DNA of 23,092 nt from a virus, in the IMG/VR virus record IMGVR_UViG_3300030108_003376, positions 1 through 23,092 of that record; one strand, 5' to 3'. This document shows, one piece after another, positions 22,325 through 23,092 of this stretch (the first letter of the stretch is position 1; each line of letters opens with the position of its first letter). The position numbers and the translations under genes are program-made. The notes under the pieces were generated by a model that saw nothing but the letters and a program-made list of their open reading frames with translations, did no database searches and was not told the origin of the DNA.

Positions 22325-23092
22325 ATGGCTGTAAATTATAATCCAAATGTTGCTTTAATACAAGGTGCTGCCGCTATAGGTAAAAGCACTCTGCCTGCTG
22401 ATTTATCTGGTTTAGATAAAGTTGTAGAAGGCGGTATGACAATGTTAGAAAATGCTAGAAAAGAAAGGCAAAAAATAGACGATATGCTTAATCTTGCTGC
22501 TGATAAAGTTTTAGCTAAAGCAGGTAGTTTAGGTGAAGAAATGTTTAGTTACGCTACAGATCAAGTAGAAAAATATAAACAAGAGTATTTACAAGGTGTT
22601 GGTATGCGTGGCCCTGAAGGTGATAAAATGAAGCGTGCTGCTATGAATAAAATGATGGAATTAGCTAATTTTTCACAAGAACATAAAGAATTAAATACTA
22701 TTTCTGCTGAAAACTATAAAAACGGTATGTTTTCAACTGCATTAACTAACGATCAAAAAGCAATATTAACCTCTATATTTGATGAAAACTACACGCTTAG
22801 TGAAAACTCTGATGGTGAAATGGTTTACAATATAAATGTTAATGGTGAAAATAAACAAGTTACCTATGATGATTATAGAGAGTTAACTACTTATTTAAAA
22901 GATGAAACACTTGGTAACACATATAGAACAACTAGACAATCATTTTTAAAAGAAAAAGATTTTAAATATGATGAGTTTAAACATGTTATGATGCAATCAA
23001 TACCAAACAATGAATTAAAGTTTAAGCTTTCTATACATGATGATATTCAAGGACAAAAATTTTATGACATGCTACTGGAAGATAAGTCGCTA
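22325..23092 (+). CDS. Helical virion-type protein, truncated by window end
   Basis: The frame is open from ATG at 22325 (preceded by AAATAAATT) to the right edge, 256 codons without a stop. The protein starts MAVNYNPNVALIQGAAAIGK and is mostly helical: LDKVVEGGMTMLENARKERQ, GEEMFSYATDQVEKYKQEYL, DKMKRAAMNKMMELANFSQE. Residues 150-190 form a short strand-rich part (MVYNINVNGENKQVTYDDYR). I do not recognise the family. By position after the Gln-rich protein it may be another cargo or ejection protein, as these are often long. The GAAAIGKST at 14-22 fits the Walker A consensus but no Walker B or strand context is evident, so I do not treat it as an ATPase. Confidence 0.72.
   Translation, partial: MAVNYNPNVALIQGAAAIGKSTLPADLSGLDKVVEGGMTMLENARKERQKIDDMLNLAADKVLAKAGSLGEEMFSYATDQVEKYKQEYLQGVGMRGPEGDKMKRAAMNKMMELANFSQEHKELNTISAENYKNGMFSTALTNDQKAILTSIFDENYTLSENSDGEMVYNINVNGENKQVTYDDYRELTTYLKDETLGNTYRTTRQSFLKEKDFKYDEFKHVMMQSIPNNELKFKLSIHDDIQGQKFYDMLLEDKSL

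Noticed and set aside
22364-22390. Walker A-like GAAAIGKST near the N-terminus of the last protein
   Set aside because: It fits GxxxxGK(S/T) by sequence but there is no preceding hydrophobic beta strand of the usual type, no Walker B or sensor motif, and the rest of the protein is helical virion-like. Chance match is likely.
1-23092. tRNA genes, CRISPR arrays, insertion sequences or attachment sites
   Set aside because: I saw no cloverleaf-like GC-rich segment, no regularly spaced direct repeats, no transposase frame and no inverted terminal repeats; all sequence is covered by virion-type genes.

Overview
The window is one densely packed, strongly AT-rich block of bacteriophage virion genes, all on the + strand. 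It has almost no intergenic space and no tRNA, integrase or host housekeeping gene. The order is the end of a large terminase subunit, portal, scaffold-like protein, major capsid protein, connector/ring-type proteins, a giant tail protein, and then further tail and internal proteins. This matches tailed phages with short tails. Several proteins (portal, capsid, the two connector proteins, the tail hub) resemble, from memory, the crAss-like phages (Crassvirales) and related marine phages of Bacteroidetes. The Bacteroidetes host is supported independently. Genes begin after A/T-only leaders without Shine-Dalgarno sequences, and the giant tail protein carries motifs typical of surface and secreted proteins of marine Flavobacteriia. 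The host and taxon remain inferences without database searches.

Layout. 2-262: C-terminus of terminase. 265-2608: portal gene, broken near 976 into two reading frames. 2636-3829: acidic scaffold-like protein. 3850-5346: major capsid protein, followed by a hairpin with a UUCG loop. 5414-6244: protein of unknown function, followed by a second UUCG hairpin. 6290-6478: 62-residue Cys-motif protein. 6481-7233 and 7237-8472: two connector/ring candidates. 8479-18420: a 3313-residue tail hub protein covering about 43% of the window, with a conserved hub core and a C-terminal array of Cys-rich repeats, Ig-like domains and GC(M/T)D repeats. 18422-20110: virion protein ending in a bacterial Ig/cadherin-like domain. 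20137-20559: small unknown protein. 20604-20999: compact SET-domain protein. 20986-21471: cupin-like protein overlapping the SET gene. 21475-22308: Gln/Ala-rich internal or ejection-type protein. 22325 to the end: start of another helical virion-type protein, cut by the window edge.

How it works together. Terminase and portal package DNA, the scaffold and capsid protein build the head, and the connector proteins and giant hub protein form the neck and tail with a likely host-recognition extension. The Gln-rich proteins at the end are plausible cargo ejected with the DNA. The SET and cupin-like genes sit inside this late operon and are the least expected members. The most notable points are the host-adhesin-like modules in the giant tail protein, the SET/cupin pair, the two UUCG hairpins isolating one gene, and the broken portal frame.
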